Source of the DNA: Chaetorhynchus papuensis
Lineage: Eukaryota; Chordata; Aves; Passeriformes; Rhipiduridae
Assembly (NCBI GenBank): GCA_013396525.1
Contig: VWYX01000218.1
Span: forward strand, 506,576 to 570,575
Reading direction: 5' to 3'
Length of the DNA stretch: 64,000 bases
The notes under the pieces were generated by a model. That model saw nothing but the letters and a program-made list of their open reading frames with translations. It was not told where the DNA came from and ran no database searches. Of this stretch, positions 59,646-64,000 are shown piece by piece. Positions within the stretch are counted from its first letter, which is position 1. Each line of letters starts with the position of its first letter. Both the position numbers and the translations under genes were made by a program.

Positions 59646-62600
59646 GGAAAGGTGCAAACAAAACTGGTGAAAAGAAATAACACTCTTTTTTTCTTCCGTC
59701 TGCGAATATCCTGTGCTGCTTGAAGAGTGCTGCGGGATGAAGGAAAGGATAGGGCTTTTTAGCGGGGTAATAAAAGAAGGGTTGAGAGTGGTTTGGAGTT
59801 TTCTTTTAAACGAGGTGCCTTGGCAAGTGTATTTGCACACGTTTCTCTGCATAGAAGCCAAAGGAACAAACGGAGCCTCCAAAATCAGTTTTATTCAATT
59901 ATCTGGGGACAAAGCTGCAACTTTGTCATTCCAACCCAGTATGATAATTGACTGAAAACGAACCTCAAGAAAAGCCTTTTTGGTGTCTCACATACAACCA
60001 CAAGTTTTTCTCCCTGCATTTATAATCAATTCCCAGTAAGTCCCCAAATGCAGAGGATAATGCACGTGATCGAACCTTTTCCTTGGAACCGTGAAAGTAT
60101 CCACAGCGCACTTCTTTGAAGAATTTAGCTCTTTAACTTCAGAGGGTCCGTAATACCAAAGGATGCTCTGGACACATGCTTTCGTGTAAACACATACAAA
60201 TCAATCTTATTCCTTCTGTTAATCCCTAGTTCACCCACAGTAATAACAACTGTGATTAACAGCTCCAATTTTATATCTCATAGTGTTCTCCACATGAAAA
60301 TATACTGATGATCTGCAGTTTGCAGTTTTCAGTGTTACTACCACATGCAGAGCAGCTCTCAAGCATTTCTCTTCTCAAACGTGACCTTTCAGGTACCCCT
60401 CTCCATGGTATCAAGGGGATTCTTTCCCCACCAGTCCCAAATTTGTTTGCAACAAGTCAGCCTCTTCCTGGACACTGATTCCAGCACCTTTTCTGTGAAA
60501 AACATCAGGCTGGTAACTCCAAAGACAGCACAACCTGCTCCATTCAGCTGTTTCTGTTAAGAAAAAAAAAAAGCATTCTGTTAACAGATCTGTCCTGAAA
60601 CTCGATGTGCACATATACATATTTCTAACAAATCCCAGTGCTTTTTCTGATACCTCTCTTGTACATTGTGGATGCAGTCAGAAGTGTCTTTTACAACTGG
60701 TGTGCAGTAATCTTTCAGGTACATATCTGGCTTGAAAAGGGCCTGTTTAGTGTCACCAACGCTATCTAGAGTCATGCATACACTGCTAATCAGATAGCCT
60801 AACTGCAGAAATCAATGGCCTTTCAGCTTACTCTGGGACATTACAACTGTGACTGTAGAAAGTCTTTAGAAAAATAACTATCACCTTCATCTACTGTCAT
60901 ACTGTCGTACTTTCCTACTGAGTTTTCCAGCTACCAGAAATAGTTTTTTGAAAATGCAGTTTTCATGCAGAAATATGAAGCTGATAAAATAATAACAAAA
61001 AAAGGTAATTTAGTTTTAAAAAAGATGTACCCCCGCTCATGAGATGTGGAATTGAAAATACTTAAGGTGTCTGTTTAAAAAAAATTAAAAATATTATTCT
61101 TACTCAATTTCTCACATTCCAACTTTTAAAATTAAAGTGTGGATTTAATTTTCAGTTCGTTTATAAGGTTTAGTTATGGAAATCTTATCAGACTACTTGC
61201 TGCACAGACAGCTACAGACTCCAAGAGATCCCATTGGTGACTTCCAGTCTTCCTAAGGGAGCACAGCAGCAGTTGTTCAGTAGTTAGCAACATTAATCAG
61301 TAGTCTACACCCCACAGTTTAAATCAGTGAATGGGTAAGGTAAACACATATAAATCCTTATGTCTTAGAGAGAAATCTTGCATTAGTCTGTCATATGAAA
61401 GGGCAAAAAAAAAAAAGAAGGTGAAGAAATCCTGTTGAGGCTCTATTGTCAATATGGAATGTTTCCACTCTAGTCCTGGCACTAGGCAAGAGAGTTGCTG
61501 AAGTCCTGGCTGCTATGGGTGAGAATTAGCTCTTTGGGCAACTGAAAAGGGCAAGGTCAACAGAACACTCACAGCAGAAATTTTATGCCTCAGGAAGAAG
61601 TCAAGAGAGAAGTGGCTACTTGTAGGTAATTGTAGTGTCAATCTGGCTATCCAAAATACTTAGGTTTCCCTCATGTTTTTCTGGGAGGCCAGTTAGATTG
61701 GCCTTGAGCCCCTGTCAATGGTCTCAGGTGCTCCCTTCTGCTGTGTGTGATGCAATGGCAAATCTGAGCACAGGACACTGCAGGAGGTTTCCTGCAAAAT
61801 CAGGAGTGGGTTTTATGGCTTATTTCTCAAAGTAATCTGATCTGCTTCCTCACCTTCTATGTTGGAACCATTGTGATTTCTCTTCTTGCATCTGCAGTAC
61901 TGAAATTCACAGAGAAAGAGGCATGAAAGCTTGAGAATAAGCAAAATAAGTGTCCATTTCAAGGGCTGGACACTCATTGTTCCTATCTTCCTGAAGTAAG
62001 AAAACCTCTTGATTTGATACAGCACTTACTACCTAGATACTGGAGGGCTGATTCCTAAAATGGTTACACAAGAACTTGCAAAATAAAAAGACACAGCCCT
62101 GCCCTCCGTGGTTACACTGGCCAGAGAGTGGGTTTTTATCATCTAGCTGCATCCTTGCTCTGGACTCTTGCTTTCTGCTCTGAAATTTCGTAGCCAAACT
62201 GAGACCCAAGACCATTGCCTGAAGTTATGTTGCTGAGAAACCCAGGGGCAGCTATTTCACGTCACAGCTTGCAAACTGGAAGAAGCAGAGCAAAAGTGGG
62301 GCTGTGTGTGCCAGAGAAGGACTGAGGTGCTCTGTGAGTGGTGTGGAGCTGTGTGAAACCTCGGGCAGCACCAACGGTGGCTGGACAAGCAATTGTAGCT
62401 CTACTTTTGGAAAGAAAATGCAGAGGGCCAGATGTCAGTCAACCAGAAGAGCTGAGATCTAAACAAAAATCTTAAACAAAACAACAACAACAACAACACC
62501 CAAACCACACACGGGGAAGAAGTCTTTTGGAGTAACACAGATTTCATTGAGAAGTATTAAAAAAAAATAGTTGCCCGTGGTGTCTCTTTCAAAGGGCACA

Positions 62601-64000
62601 TTTTATCAGATACCTGCACCAAAAATACCACAAAACATTACCTAGCTTATTCAGAAAGCCACTAAGGGAAAAAAAAAAAAAGAGCTTTCTTCAAGGAGAG
62701 TTTGATGTGCTGTTTAGCCTGCTCTGTCATTTTTCTTGTCTCTCTTCATAATCTCTATGCAACCCAGAAACAGCCAGTAAAAAAGAGAGACCCTCTGCTT
62801 GTTTAATTACTTCCTGAAAATTTGACAACTACTACTTCGGTCTCATTGGATAATCTACTTTTAAATTACCTAGTCTTTCAAAGACAGCATAATTTGAGTA
62901 CATTTACTTCCCTGGCTATACATCATGCCTATCAAAATTAAATGCTTCCAACATACCAATGCAGTGTTTTAACATTTCACTTTTGTAATACGTTTAGCAG
63001 TAAATTTAACTTTTTAACAGATTTTCATACCTTTAGCAGCAAAGCACAGTTAGAAATGGATCATTTTTTTTTTCTGATGAGGAAGTAAAATTATGTAAAA
63101 AATTATACAAGTTTATAAAATGCAAAGCTTTGCCTCAAATTTTGTGGTAATTAAAATGCTTTTCTTTATTCCTGCTTAAGAAAAAGACTATTTTATTAGT
63201 ACAACTAATTTCTGAACAAAATATGAGCTCAGGCATAACTCATTGTGTGTTTGTTTTTGCTGTGCCTATAATCAAAATTACAAATGTTATCTCAAAAGAA
63301 TTCACACAATTTTCCTCTGAATTTCTTTTAAGACTTTTTTCCCCAGAACAATAAAATTATTTACAGAAATCTAGAATAAACTGTTCAATGTACTCCTTTA
63401 GACTATTCAACTGCCATTTTAACTGGTTTTTAAAAATTCTGTTTTCCTGTGATCTATATGATTATTTCTGCTTCTATATCAGAAAACCAAAAGTTGTCTT
63501 AACAACACGTATTGATTACCACCAAAATATGCAATAAGCACGTATTCAGGGTACGGTCTCTGCAGGGTGTGGGTGTTTCTCAAAGCTGAAAGACTACCCC
63601 ACACAGTTCTAGGATTCCTCCTGTAGAGAGACGGGAAGTGAAAAGCAGCCACAAAAACAGACCTCTCTCCCAGATATTAGCATCGCTTTTGAGCAGTCCT
63701 CTCTCAGGAAATGCTGAATTTGAGGTTGTTTCTTTTTCCTTTTGCTTGTCTGTAGTGACACATGTCAATGAGCCCTATTTTTAAACGAGAGCAGTTTTAG
63801 TTGCAGGAATGCAACCAATCTCATGGTGGATCCTGTTGGTATATGCACCACATGTGTGTGCATGCAAGCAAGCCAGAAGACTGTCTACAGCACATGTGCA
63901 TGTCAATCCAACGTGAGCAAAACCAAAAGCAAAGGAGGTAAAGAAACAGCACGTAAAAAAAAGGAAAAAGAAAGAACCCCCCCTTGCTTCTAAATCATCA
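59646..64000. other. AT-rich flank, no gene seen
   Basis: Composition returns to AT-rich. There are only short reading frames, an (AAC)n tract at 62480-62497 and several A or T runs. I looked for the HAND2 coding exon expected on this side by gene order and did not find it. Confidence 0.55.
62480..62497. repeat. (AAC)n microsatellite
   Basis: About six consecutive CAA/AAC units. Confidence 0.85.

Noticed and set aside
59316..59882. A 188-codon minus-strand open frame
   Set aside because: Ser/Leu/Pro-rich, it crosses from AT-rich DNA into a CpG island with overlapping alternative frames. No recognised domain or splice structure.
1..64000. CRISPR arrays, operons, phage or other prokaryotic systems
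   Set aside because: Introns, CpG islands, CR1 elements and the two identified genes show this is a vertebrate chromosome. No regularly spaced repeats or operon-like gene runs occur.
59646..64000. HAND2 coding sequence expected from gene order
   Set aside because: No frame on either strand shows its basic helix-loop-helix region. The gene, if present, lies beyond the right edge.

Overview
The window is vertebrate nuclear DNA and almost certainly avian. It is AT-rich, with long introns and small GT-AG-bounded exons. It carries two recognisable CR1 LINE fragments plus a short CR1 tail, which is typical of bird genomes. Both protein-coding genes I can identify belong to one conserved block that lies on human chromosome 4q34. 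I cannot name the species from this sequence.

Layout: (1) 1-18.4 kb is non-coding flank. It holds a minus-strand CR1 fragment (about 3.43-4.64 kb), an adjacent LTR-like unit (about 4.65-5.15 kb), a plus-strand CR1 fragment (about 7.9-8.64 kb) and a CR1 tail (13.15 kb). (2) 18.4-31.1 kb is CEP44 on the minus strand. I reconstructed eleven coding exons that join in frame to a 430-residue centrosomal protein. (3) 30.8-31.8 kb is a CpG island that serves as a head-to-head promoter. (4) 31.2-45.9 kb is FBXO8 on the plus strand: a non-coding first exon, then five coding exons that join in frame to exactly 319 residues (F-box plus Sec7-like domain). (5) 46-55.2 kb is AT-rich intergenic DNA with no gene I can support. 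(6) 55.3-59.7 kb is a run of CpG islands without a believable reading frame, but with core-promoter-like signals on both strands. (7) 59.7-64 kb is AT-rich and appears empty.

Known vertebrate gene order (HAND2 - FBXO8 - CEP44 - HPGD) places HAND2 beyond the right edge and HPGD beyond the left edge. I found no coding exon of either inside the window. The CpG-island cluster is therefore best read as a candidate part of the HAND2-side regulatory domain or its divergent long non-coding RNA. That is inference from synteny and base composition only.

CEP44 and FBXO8 share a promoter but act separately. CEP44 is a centriole/centrosome protein. FBXO8 is an SCF-type F-box protein with a Sec7-like domain that lacks the usual exchange-factor glutamate.
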